A stretch of 64,000 nucleotides of DNA from Longitalea luteola. Lineage in GTDB: Bacteria; Bacteroidota; Bacteroidia; Chitinophagales; Chitinophagaceae. Position 1 is the stretch's first letter. Each line of letters begins with the position of its first letter. A program made the translations under genes and the position numbers. The notes below the pieces were generated by a model. The model saw only the letters and a program-made list of their open reading frames with translations, was not told the origin of the DNA and did no database searches. The stretch is taken from positions 310,001 through 374,000 of the forward strand of contig NZ_JAFIQX010000002.1 of NCBI RefSeq assembly GCF_017356035.1. The letters are read 5' to 3'. Below are positions 54,580 through 63,474 of the stretch, piece by piece.

Positions 54580-55863
54580 ATGATTGATCATAGAGCAAAC
54601 GTTAAGCGAACCCTCTTCAGTGCATTGTTCTTTTTACTATTGTCGTTCGGAAATAAGATTTTAGCCCAGGATGGTAGAGCGATTTTCCAGGATAACTGTG
54701 CTTCCTGTCATGCTGTTTTCAAAGATCTTACCGGCCCGGCATTAGGTGGAGTAACAACACGTGGCCCCTGGACTGATCGTAAGAAACTTTACGACTGGGT
54801 TCATAATCCGGCTAAGTTCATGGCTTCTGATCCCTATACCCAAGGGTTGAAGCAAAAGTTTGGCGGTGCGGTAATGACGGCCTTTCCAACATTATCAGAG
54901 AAAGAGATCGATGCCGTAATCGACTACGTAGAGAAAACATTTAAAGCAGGCCCTCCCGGTGCAGCTCAGGGCGCTCCACAGGGTGCACCTGGTACACAGA
55001 AGATAGATGACAGCGATAGTTCTATCATGTATGGTGTACTGACCCTGATCCTTGCCATCGTTGCATTGATCATGCTGCAGGTGAACAGCAATCTTAAAAA
55101 GCTGAGCGACGAAAAAGAAGGCCTTCCTTCTTACGAGCCCATTCCTTTCTATCGTAACAAATCTTACATCACTATCTTAACGCTGATCCTTTTTGTAGTG
55201 GGCGGTTATTACATAGTGAAGGGTGCAATTGGTTTAGGCCGCAGCACGAACTATCAGCCTGAACAACCTATTTACTACTCACATAAAGTACACGCAGGTC
55301 AAAACCAGATCAGCTGTTTATATTGCCACGGTGGTGCTATGGAAGGCAAACATGCCAATATTCCTTCAGTGAATGTTTGTATGAACTGTCACATGACCAT
55401 CAGCGAATATTCAGGCAGTGCCGGTAAACTGTTCCGTGAAGATGGTACAGAAGTAAACGGAACTGCAGAAATTCAAAAGATCTATGCAGCTGCGGGTTGG
55501 AATCCTTCTACCAAATCATATACTGGCAAGGGCTCTGAAGTTCAGTGGGTAAAAATTCACAACCTGCCCGATCACGTATACTTCAGCCACGCTCAACACG
55601 TGAATGCCGGTAAGGTACAATGTCAAACCTGCCATGGCGATATCCAAAAAATGGATGAAGTGAAACAAATTGCCGACCTGAGCATGGGCTGGTGTATCAA
55701 CTGTCACCGTACAACTAAAGTTGACTTTGGTGGCAAAGGCGAAGAAGGCAACAAGTTCTATAGCATCTATAAAAAATACCACGACGAGATCAAAGAGGGT
55801 AAGAGAGACAGTGTAACTGTAAATGATATCGGTGGATTAGAGTGTCAGAAATGTCACTATTAA
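54580..55863 (+). CDS. actA: Alternative complex III subunit ActA, multiheme cytochrome c with fused monoheme domain
   Basis: ActA carries electrons out of the menaquinol-oxidising complex. The 427-residue protein has a signal peptide (1-30), an N-terminal monoheme cytochrome c domain (CASCH at 40-44), two hydrophobic spans (about 150-168 and 195-217), and a C-terminal domain with five CXXCH motifs at 246, 267, 348, 372 and 422 (CLYCH, CMNCH, CQTCH, CINCH, CQKCH). Six c-hemes are thus encoded, one more than the pentaheme ActA of Rhodothermus marinus. It is the first gene of the operon actA-F-cox. Confidence 0.95.
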   Translation: MIDHRANVKRTLFSALFFLLLSFGNKILAQDGRAIFQDNCASCHAVFKDLTGPALGGVTTRGPWTDRKKLYDWVHNPAKFMASDPYTQGLKQKFGGAVMTAFPTLSEKEIDAVIDYVEKTFKAGPPGAAQGAPQGAPGTQKIDDSDSSIMYGVLTLILAIVALIMLQVNSNLKKLSDEKEGLPSYEPIPFYRNKSYITILTLILFVVGGYYIVKGAIGLGRSTNYQPEQPIYYSHKVHAGQNQISCLYCHGGAMEGKHANIPSVNVCMNCHMTISEYSGSAGKLFREDGTEVNGTAEIQKIYAAAGWNPSTKSYTGKGSEVQWVKIHNLPDHVYFSHAQHVNAGKVQCQTCHGDIQKMDEVKQIADLSMGWCINCHRTTKVDFGGKGEEGNKFYSIYKKYHDEIKEGKRDSVTVNDIGGLECQKCHY

Positions 55864-55882
55864 TGTGATGATGTGAAAATTT

Positions 55883-56015
55883 GAAGATGAGAACAGATCC
55901 CGATTTTCAGATTTTCAAACCCAGAACCAAATAAGTTAAAATTTGATCATGCAGGCCTTATAAAGTTCGATGCTTACATTATCAAATTATCGAATTATCA
56001 AATTTTCAAATCAAA
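55883..56015. repeat. ATCAAATT-type short-unit repeat
   Basis: GATGTGAAAATTTGAAGATG and TTTTCAGATTTTCAAAC at the left, and ATTATCAAATTATCGAATTA with TCAAATTTTCAAATC at the right, form AT-rich head-to-tail units between actA and actB. Another repeat style from those with TTACAGG units. Confidence 0.5.
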
Positions 56016-56021
56016 AGATAA

Positions 56022-59000
56022 ATGGCTAATAAAAAGTACTGGCAGAGTTTCGGAGAGCTCAATAACAGTGAGGCCTATGAAAAGTCGATTTCGAACGAAT
56101 TCAAAGAAGAATTACCGTTTGAAAGTGCAGATAAAAAAGGATTGGAGACCAGTCCTGCCTCCCGTAGAGACTTTTTGAAATATCTTGGTTTTAGTACAGC
56201 GGCCGCAATTGCCGCAGCCAGTTGCGAAACTCAGGTTAGAAAGGCGATCCCTTATGTGAACAAGCCTCAGGATATGGTGCCTGGCGTTGCAGATTACTAT
56301 GCTACTACCTTTGTTAGTGGCGGTGAAGCAATTCCTGTTGTTGCCAAAGTGCGCGATGGCCGTCCTATCAAATTAGAAGGTAATACCCTGTCAAATTTCA
56401 GCAAAGGTGGTTCTTCTGCCCGCATGCAGGCATCGGTGCTCGATTTATACGATACAGCCCGTTTACGTCATCCAATAGCCAATAACACGGCTACCAGTTA
56501 CGAGGCCATTGACCGCGATATTAAAAGCGCGTTGGCCGGCATCGGCGGTGGTCAGCTGGTATTATTAACCTCTACCATCAATTCGCCTTCTACCAAACAG
56601 GTTATCGCAGAATTCCTAGCTAAATATCCCAACAGCAAGCACGTTCAGTTCGATGCCGTTTCTTACAGCGGTATGTTACTGGCCAACGAAGCTACTTTTG
56701 GAAAACGTGCTATCCCTTCTTACAATTTCGAAAATGCACAAACTATAGTGAGCCTTGGTGCTGACTTCCTGTGTACCTGGTTGAGCCCTGTTGAATTCCA
56801 GCATGGCTACAGCAAAACCCGTAAGGTTACCGAGAAGAAGTTAGACATGAGCAAACACTACCAGTTCGAAAGCATGATGAGCACAACCGGTGCTTCTGCC
56901 GACGAGCGTTTTGTTCACCGTCCTTCAGAAGCTGGTATCGTAGCAGCTGCTTTATTAAGCGCTGTGAACGGCCAGGGTGCAGCAGGCGTAACTGGTAAAC
57001 TGAAAGCAGGCATTGAAAAAGCGGCTAAAGACCTGGTTGCCAACAAAGGCAAAGCCCTCGTAATAAGCGGCAGCAACAATACCCAGGTGCAGATCATTGT
57101 AAACGCCATCAACGACGCCATCGGTGCTTATGGTTCAACCATCAGCTGGGCTGCTCCCATCCTGATGCACCAGGGTATTGATAGCGAAATGGTATCCCTG
57201 GTTCAGGATATGGAAGCTGGCCGCGTAGGAGCCCTGTTGATCTATGGCGCCAATCCTGCTTACGAATATTTTGACGCAGAACGTTTCAAAAAAGGGTTGA
57301 AAGGCGTTAAACTGTCTGTTTCTTTCAACGACAGGAGAGACGAAACAACTCAATTGTGTAAATATGTATTGCCGGCTCCTCACTTCCTCGAAAGCTGGGG
57401 TGATGCTGAACCCAAAGCCGGTTATGTAAGCCTTATCCAGCCCACCATCAATCCGCTGTTCGATTCAAGACCTTTTGAGCAGTCATTGCTGAACTGGGCA
57501 GGTAACACCAACCGCTGGGACATTTACCTCAAGAACTTCTGGATCGCCAAATTAGGCAGCCAGGACACTTTCAATAAAGCATTGCAGGACGGTGTAATTG
57601 AAACAACCGCTGCTGATGCCGGTGGCGCCGCCTTCAATGGTGCTGCCGTAGCGCAGGCTATTGCTGCAGCCAACACCATGAAGAAGAACAGTGAGTATGA
57701 AGTGGTGATCTACCAGAAAGTAGGTGTTGGTTCCGGTAAACAGGCAAACAACCCCTGGTTGCTCGAAATGCCTGATCCAATCACCCGCGTAAGCTGGGAT
57801 AACTACGCTGTTATTTCTCCTGTACTGGCCAAGAAAATGTTTGAGATCGATCTGGCCGACAGAGGATCTGCCGACCGCTACGAGGTTACTGTTGATAAAC
57901 CTCTTATCAGAGTAAAAGTTCGCGGCCAGCAGGTTGAACTGCCAATCATTATTATCCCCGGTACACAGGAAAACACCATCGCTATAGCCGTAGGTTATGG
58001 CCGCGACAAAGGTGTTGGCCGCGCTGTAGTAGCAGCCGACGGCGGTGTTTTGGGTAAAAATGCCTATCCTTTACTCAGCTTTAACGGTTCTACTTTTGAA
58101 TGGACCGGCCAGGCTGATGCAAGCAAAGCCGGCGGCACTTATAAAATTGCCCAGGCGCAAACCCATAACAGCTACGAAGGTCGTCATGGTGTTATCCGTG
58201 AAGTTACCCTCCATGAATATCAGAAAGAGCCTGCGATCATCCGCAACGAAAGAGCAGCTGAACTGAAGAATTACGGCGGTCTTGAGAAATTCGAAAAAGA
58301 CGGCACCCTGTATCCCGTGTACGAACGTCCGGGTATTAAATGGGGCATGAGCATCGACCTCAACAGCTGTTTTGGTTGTGGTGCCTGTGTGGTAGCCTGT
58401 CACATCGAAAACAACGTACCGATCGTTGGTAAACACGAAGTAATGCGTTATCACGATATGCACTGGTTGCGCATCGACCGTTACTTCAGTGGCAACCCCG
58501 ATGATGCGGAAAGCATTCAAACAGTGTTTCAGCCAATGCTGTGCCAACATTGCGACAACGCTCCGTGCGAAAACGTATGTCCGGTGGCCGCAACGCACCA
58601 CAGCAGCGAAGGTTTGAACATGATGGCTTACAACCGCTGTATCGGTACCCGTTATTGCGCTAATAACTGTCCTTATAAAGTACGTCGTTTCAACTGGGCC
58701 GATTATACCGGCGCCGACAGCTTCCCGAACAACCAACAACCGCTGGTTGACGAAGGTAATCTGGACGATGTAGTGCTGATGATGAACGACGATCTTACCC
58801 GCATGGTACTGAACCCGGATGTTACGGTTCGCAGCCGCGGTGTAATGGAAAAATGTTCATTCTGCGTACAAAGAGCACAGGCTGGTAAGCTGGAAGCTAA
58901 AAAAGCAAACCGTCCATTACAGGATAGCGATTTCCAAACTGCCTGTCAGCAAGCTTGTTCTGCCGATGCTATCGTATTCGGTAATGTGAACAATACTGAT

Positions 59001-59198
59001 AGTGCCATTTTCAAAACACGCAAAGAGAACGATAACCGTATTTACCACGCGCTGGAGGACATTCACACTATGCCGAATGTGAACTACCTGGCGAAAGTGA
59101 GAAATGCGAGCGGCATCAGTAACGAAGGTGTACTGGGAACCAGTGTCAGCGGTTCAACACACACACCAGCTGTTGAGCATGGCGCAGAACATAAGTAA
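56022..59198 (+). CDS. actB: Alternative complex III subunit ActB (molybdopterin-fold plus Fe-S domain)
   Basis: The 1058-residue protein has a twin-arginine type leader (SRRDFLKYLG, 47-56) ending at a lipobox-like AAASC68, a molybdopterin-oxidoreductase-like B1 domain (about 75-720) that in this family lacks the cofactor, and a ferredoxin-like B2 domain. The B2 domain has Cys clusters at 783 (CFGCGACVVACHIENN), 841 (CQHCDNAPCENVCPV), 873 (CIGTRYCANNCPY), 945 (CSFC) and 974 (CQQACSADA), binding three 4Fe4S and one 3Fe4S cluster in related complexes. It passes electrons from ActC to the hemes of ActA. Confidence 0.97.
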   Translation: MANKKYWQSFGELNNSEAYEKSISNEFKEELPFESADKKGLETSPASRRDFLKYLGFSTAAAIAAASCETQVRKAIPYVNKPQDMVPGVADYYATTFVSGGEAIPVVAKVRDGRPIKLEGNTLSNFSKGGSSARMQASVLDLYDTARLRHPIANNTATSYEAIDRDIKSALAGIGGGQLVLLTSTINSPSTKQVIAEFLAKYPNSKHVQFDAVSYSGMLLANEATFGKRAIPSYNFENAQTIVSLGADFLCTWLSPVEFQHGYSKTRKVTEKKLDMSKHYQFESMMSTTGASADERFVHRPSEAGIVAAALLSAVNGQGAAGVTGKLKAGIEKAAKDLVANKGKALVISGSNNTQVQIIVNAINDAIGAYGSTISWAAPILMHQGIDSEMVSLVQDMEAGRVGALLIYGANPAYEYFDAERFKKGLKGVKLSVSFNDRRDETTQLCKYVLPAPHFLESWGDAEPKAGYVSLIQPTINPLFDSRPFEQSLLNWAGNTNRWDIYLKNFWIAKLGSQDTFNKALQDGVIETTAADAGGAAFNGAAVAQAIAAANTMKKNSEYEVVIYQKVGVGSGKQANNPWLLEMPDPITRVSWDNYAVISPVLAKKMFEIDLADRGSADRYEVTVDKPLIRVKVRGQQVELPIIIIPGTQENTIAIAVGYGRDKGVGRAVVAADGGVLGKNAYPLLSFNGSTFEWTGQADASKAGGTYKIAQAQTHNSYEGRHGVIREVTLHEYQKEPAIIRNERAAELKNYGGLEKFEKDGTLYPVYERPGIKWGMSIDLNSCFGCGACVVACHIENNVPIVGKHEVMRYHDMHWLRIDRYFSGNPDDAESIQTVFQPMLCQHCDNAPCENVCPVAATHHSSEGLNMMAYNRCIGTRYCANNCPYKVRRFNWADYTGADSFPNNQQPLVDEGNLDDVVLMMNDDLTRMVLNPDVTVRSRGVMEKCSFCVQRAQAGKLEAKKANRPLQDSDFQTACQQACSADAIVFGNVNNTDSAIFKTRKENDNRIYHALEDIHTMPNVNYLAKVRNASGISNEGVLGTSVSGSTHTPAVEHGAEHK

Positions 59199-59224
59199 GT
59201 TATAGGTTAAACAAGAGTTTGAAA

Positions 59225-59287
59225 GGTGACCAGTCACCACTTACATAAAAATTTCTCGGCTAACATTTTTCCCGCCGAAGGCGGGAA
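59225..59287 (+). other. Two hairpins between actB and actC
   Basis: GGTGAC and GTCACC (59225-59238) form a tight palindrome, and TTCCCGCC (59269-59276) pairs with GGCGGGAA (59280-59287) around a GAA loop. No T-tract follows, so transcripts should read through. They may protect or process the message. Confidence 0.5.
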
Positions 59288-59310
59288 GGAAATAGCTAAA
59301 AGCATATAAC

Positions 59311-60765
59311 ATGGCATTATTAAGATACGAATCGCAAGTAAGACCTCCGCTGGTAGAAAATGAGAAGACTTATCACCAGGTAACGGAAGATATTGTGCGT
59401 CCTATTGAAGCAAACCCAACCCGCCTTTGGTGGATCGGTTTTCTTATCTCAGTTGGTTTGTTACTTTTTGGTGTGTATTCAATTTACCGGGAGGTAACCT
59501 ATGGGGTAGGTCAGTGGAACCTCAATAAAACGATAGGCTGGGGCTGGGACATCACCAACTTCGTATGGTGGGTGGGTATCGGTCACGCCGGTACACTGAT
59601 CTCAGCGATCCTGTTGCTGTTCCGCCAGGGATGGAGAACGGGTGTGAACCGCGCTGCTGAAGCCATGACCATCTTTGCGGTAATGTGCGCCGGTCAGTTC
59701 CCGATCTGGCACATGGGTCGCGTATGGATGGCCTTCTTCGTACTGCCTTATGCCAATACCCGCGGTCCGTTATGGGTAAACTTTAACTCGCCGCTCTTGT
59801 GGGACGTATTCGCGATCTCTACATATTTCACCGTATCATTGTTGTTCTGGTACTCTGGTCTTATCCCTGACCTCGCTACCGTACGTGACCGCGCCCGTTT
59901 GAAATGGCGGAAATTTATGTATGGTTTCCTGTCGTTCGGCTGGACCGGTTCTACCAAACACTGGCAACGCCATGAAAGCTTGTCGTTGGTACTGGCCGGT
60001 ATGAGTACCCCGCTGGTATTATCAGTGCACACGGTGGTATCTTTCGACTTCGCTACTTCAGTTATACCAGGCTGGCACACCACCATCTTCCCGCCTTACT
60101 TCGTTGCGGGTGCCATCTTCTCGGGTTTCGCGATGGTGCAAACGCTGCTGTTGATCAGCCGTAAAGTGCTGAACCTGGAAGAATATATTACCATCGAGCA
60201 CATCGAGGTAATGAACAAAGTAATTGTATTGACCGGTTCAATTGTAGGTGTTGCCTACTTAACCGAGCTGTTCATATCATGGTATGGTCAAAACCCCAAT
60301 GAAGGCTGGGCATTCGCTCAAAACAGGTTGAACCTGTTCAGCCCCTACGGTTGGAGTTACTGGCTGATGATGGGTTGTAACGTGATCTCGCCACAGATCT
60401 TCTGGTTCCGCAAATTGCGCCGCAACCTGGTCGTTACCTTCTTCATGTCGGTGATCGTAAACATTGGTATGTGGTTCGAGCGTTTTGTGATCATTGTTAC
60501 CTCTATCTACCGCGACTACCTGCCCAGTAGCTGGAGTACTTACTACACGCCCACCATCTGGGAAATTGGTTTCTATCTTGGTACGTTCGGTTTGTTCTTC
60601 ACCTGCTACTTCCTGTTCTCTAAATTCTTCCCCGTAATTGCGGTGGCTGAGATCAAGCACATCCTGAAGAAATCAGGTGAAAGCTACAAGAAGAACATGT
60701 ACCATATTGAAAAGGAAAGTGCTGAACAATTATATAATGATGTACACCACGATCATCATCATTAA
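59311..60765 (+). CDS. actC: Alternative complex III subunit ActC (NrfD/PsrC-type quinol site)
   Basis: The 484-residue integral membrane protein has about ten hydrophobic spans, beginning near 38. It has the NrfD-like motifs GWGWDITNFVWWVGIGHAG, CAGQFPIWHMGRVWMAFF and TPLVLSVHTVVSFDFATSVIPGWH, the last with residues expected at the quinol pocket. It ends in a His-rich tail (DVHHDHHH). It oxidises menaquinol and passes electrons to ActB, probably with proton movement. It follows actB by 112 bases with hairpins between. Confidence 0.96.
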   Translation: MALLRYESQVRPPLVENEKTYHQVTEDIVRPIEANPTRLWWIGFLISVGLLLFGVYSIYREVTYGVGQWNLNKTIGWGWDITNFVWWVGIGHAGTLISAILLLFRQGWRTGVNRAAEAMTIFAVMCAGQFPIWHMGRVWMAFFVLPYANTRGPLWVNFNSPLLWDVFAISTYFTVSLLFWYSGLIPDLATVRDRARLKWRKFMYGFLSFGWTGSTKHWQRHESLSLVLAGMSTPLVLSVHTVVSFDFATSVIPGWHTTIFPPYFVAGAIFSGFAMVQTLLLISRKVLNLEEYITIEHIEVMNKVIVLTGSIVGVAYLTELFISWYGQNPNEGWAFAQNRLNLFSPYGWSYWLMMGCNVISPQIFWFRKLRRNLVVTFFMSVIVNIGMWFERFVIIVTSIYRDYLPSSWSTYYTPTIWEIGFYLGTFGLFFTCYFLFSKFFPVIAVAEIKHILKKSGESYKKNMYHIEKESAEQLYNDVHHDHHH

Positions 60766-60831
60766 TAATTAAGATAGAAAGGAATTATAGAATCACAGAA
60801 ATTCAGAAATAAGAACTATCAAAATCTTTAT

Positions 60832-61428
60832 ATGGCTGTTAAAAAATTTGTTGTCGGTTGTTTTGATGATGAGGGGCCGTTATTTGATGCCGTTAAAAAA
60901 GTACGCAAATCAGGTTATAAACTGCATGATGTGTATACCCCCTTTCCCATTCACGGCTTAGACAAAGCCATGGGATTACGGGATACCAGCCTGCATACAG
61001 CCGGATTCTTATACGCAATTTTTGGTACTACCTCCATGTTGTCGTTCATGACATGGGTATTTACCGCAGATTTTCCGTTGAACGTTGGTGGCAAGCCGCA
61101 TTTCGCCTTACCGGCGTGGATCCCCATCACTTTCGAGTTCACTGTATTGTGCTCCTGTGTGGGTATGGTGATCACTTTCATGTACCTGTGCCAGTTAGCA
61201 CCTTTTGTAAAAAAGCATCACTTCCACCTGCGTGCTACCGATGATAAGTTTGTAATGGTTATTGAATTAACCAGTAAGACAAACGAAAGTGAAGTTAGTT
61301 CATTCCTCACCGGTCTTGGCGCCACAGAAGTGAATGTACAGAATGCCGAAACCGGCTGGTGGTTAGGTAGATACGATAAAGAACAAAAATTGTTTGTTGA
61401 AGGTCAAAGCGAAACTGTTTCTGCATAA
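60832..61428 (+). CDS. actD: Alternative complex III subunit ActD (DUF3341)
   Basis: The 198-residue protein has an N-terminal soluble portion (FVVGCFDDEGPLFDAVKKVR, DVYTPFPIHGLDKAMG) typical of DUF3341, two membrane spans (about 62-83 and 96-125), and a polar tail with a short ferredoxin-like segment (DDKFVMVIELTSK). In the complex it anchors to the membrane part. It is 66 bases after actC and 17 before actE. Confidence 0.95.
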   Translation: MAVKKFVVGCFDDEGPLFDAVKKVRKSGYKLHDVYTPFPIHGLDKAMGLRDTSLHTAGFLYAIFGTTSMLSFMTWVFTADFPLNVGGKPHFALPAWIPITFEFTVLCSCVGMVITFMYLCQLAPFVKKHHFHLRATDDKFVMVIELTSKTNESEVSSFLTGLGATEVNVQNAETGWWLGRYDKEQKLFVEGQSETVSA

Positions 61429-61445
61429 TATCTGAATACTTTAAG

Positions 61446-62144
61446 ATGAAAAAATTATCAATTATTTCTGTTTTAGTGATGTCTGTGATAGTTTGGAGTT
61501 GCAGTGACGTACGTAGAAGTCCGGGCAAAACGTATATGCCTGATATGGGTTACAGCCGGGCGTTGGAAACATATGCTCCTTATGATACACTCGCAAAGCA
61601 GGGTATTAAATATAACCGCCTGCCGGTAGCTGGTACTATCAAACGCAATGAGTTGCTGCCTTTCCCGCTGACCGCCGACAAAGCCGGCGATACTGCCAAC
61701 TACATAGCAGCTATGCAGATCGCTAATCCCTTGCCTGCATTGAATGCAGTTCAGATGAAAGAAGCAGAACGTTTATATCTTGTTAACTGCGGTATTTGCC
61801 ATGGTACTGCGCTCGACGGTAATGGGCCCCTGTACAATGGAGGCAATGGACCGTACGCAGCCGCTCCTGCCAAACTGGTTGGCCAGGCCAAATACGAGAA
61901 TATGCCTGAAGGGCAAATGATGTATTCTGTTACTTATGGTAGAGGACAGATGGGAAGTTATGCTTCTCAGCTGAGCACCACACAACGCTGGATGATCATT
62001 CACTATGTGAAATCTAAACAGGGTGGTGGCAAACAGCAACCCGCAGCTAAGGCAGCACCTGCCGATTCAGCAGCCGCTGTAAAGGATCCGGGTACTGGCC
62101 CCGGCACAGGCCCTCAATCAACTGCAGATACAACTAAAAAATAA
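61446..62144 (+). CDS. actE: Alternative complex III subunit ActE (monoheme cytochrome c lipoprotein)
   Basis: The 232-residue protein has a lipoprotein leader with the lipid-attachment Cys19 (VIVWSC) and one heme motif, CGICH at 115-119, with the distal Met probably in the GQMMYSVTYGRGQMGSY region. The C-terminal tail is Ala/Pro/Lys-rich low complexity. It exits electrons from the complex to the oxidase. It is placed between actD and actF as in other Bacteroidota. Confidence 0.95.
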   Translation: MKKLSIISVLVMSVIVWSCSDVRRSPGKTYMPDMGYSRALETYAPYDTLAKQGIKYNRLPVAGTIKRNELLPFPLTADKAGDTANYIAAMQIANPLPALNAVQMKEAERLYLVNCGICHGTALDGNGPLYNGGNGPYAAAPAKLVGQAKYENMPEGQMMYSVTYGRGQMGSYASQLSTTQRWMIIHYVKSKQGGGKQQPAAKAAPADSAAAVKDPGTGPGTGPQSTADTTKK

Positions 62145-62178
62145 CTGACACGAACACAGAACATATAAATTACTGATA

Positions 62179-63402
62179 ATGGCTATTAAAGAAGTTTTCG
62201 CCATCCCCGCACGATACAGAACCTGGTCTTTGGCTTTGATGGGAGTCGGCATTTTATCTGTTATCATCGGTTTTTTCTTATATGGAACCGGTGAGCATCC
62301 GGCAAGATTTTGGGCTACCATGTTACAGAACAGCGTTTTCTTTTTGCTGGTAACCAACGCTGCCATGTTTTTCCTTTGCGCCACTACCCTGGCTATGGGC
62401 GGCTGGCAACTGACTTTCGGACGCGTTACAGAAGCCATTTCTGTTGCAGTTATTCCCTTAGGTATAATAGCCTTTATAGTATTAATATGCCTGGTGACCG
62501 TTGACCCCCATATTTATCACTGGCTGCACCCGCACGGTGACAAGATACTGGAAGGCAAATCAGCCTTTTTGAATAAAGGATTTTACATCACCTGGACCCT
62601 GCTCACCATTGGTTTGTGGATTGTGCTGGGTTACAAAATGCGCCAGTTATCACGTGAAACTGATAATGCGCCCCTGGGCGATCCCGAAGCTGGCCGCAGA
62701 TACATCTTTAAAAATACCGTTTGGGCTGCCATCTTCATCGTATGGTTTGCATTGACAGTAATGTCCGTTACCCCCTGGTTCTGGTTAATGAGTATCGATG
62801 CACACTGGTATTCTACCATGTACAGCTGGTACACTTTCGCCAGTACGTTCGTAAGCGGTATGTCGCTGATCACCCTGTTCGTGGTGTTCCTGAAAAATCA
62901 GGGTTACCTCGAGTATGCCAACGAAGAGCATATCCATGACCTGGGTAAGTTCATGTTTGCCTTCTCTATCTTCTGGACATACCTGTGGTTTGCACAGTAC
63001 ATGCTTATCTGGTATGCAAACATTCCTGAAGAAACTGTTTACTTCAAATCACGTGTAACCAGCAAAAACCACAGCGGTCCGTACACTGGCCTCTACTGGT
63101 TGATGTTCTGTATAAACTTCCTGGCTCCTATATTGATATTAATGCGCCGGGGATCTAAAAGAAACTATACTACGGTTACGTTTATGGCAATCCTGATCAT
63201 ATTCGGTCACTGGTTGGATTTCTATCAAATGATCCATGCCAGCCTGTTCCCTGATCATGTTACCCTTAACCTGTTTGACTTTGGTGTGGCTGCCGGGTTT
63301 GTAGGTTTGATAATGTATGCAGTAGCAAACGCGTTAACAAAAGCGCCTTTGGTGCCCAAAAACCATCCGTTCATCAAAGAAAGTATTATCCATCATACCT
63401 AA
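62179..63402 (+). CDS. actF: Alternative complex III subunit ActF (integral membrane)
   Basis: The 407-residue protein has about ten hydrophobic spans (first near 15-35). Motifs such as ARFWATMLQNSVFFLLVTNAA, VTPWFWLMSIDAHWYSTMY and HDLGKFMFAFSIFWTYLWFAQYML are typical of ActF, a structural relative of ActC. It is thought to take part in proton translocation rather than quinol binding. It precedes coxB by 72 bases. Confidence 0.95.
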   Translation: MAIKEVFAIPARYRTWSLALMGVGILSVIIGFFLYGTGEHPARFWATMLQNSVFFLLVTNAAMFFLCATTLAMGGWQLTFGRVTEAISVAVIPLGIIAFIVLICLVTVDPHIYHWLHPHGDKILEGKSAFLNKGFYITWTLLTIGLWIVLGYKMRQLSRETDNAPLGDPEAGRRYIFKNTVWAAIFIVWFALTVMSVTPWFWLMSIDAHWYSTMYSWYTFASTFVSGMSLITLFVVFLKNQGYLEYANEEHIHDLGKFMFAFSIFWTYLWFAQYMLIWYANIPEETVYFKSRVTSKNHSGPYTGLYWLMFCINFLAPILILMRRGSKRNYTTVTFMAILIIFGHWLDFYQMIHASLFPDHVTLNLFDFGVAAGFVGLIMYAVANALTKAPLVPKNHPFIKESIIHHT

Positions 63403-63474
63403 CAGGCAACTCGGGTATGATACTAAATAAAACAACGAACTTAGTTTCGATAGTATAAAAATTATTGAAAGATC

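Noticed and set aside
58071-58739. 222-residue minus-strand ORF inside actB
   Set aside because: It is a shadow of the strongly coding actB frame, with no family resemblance or promoter.
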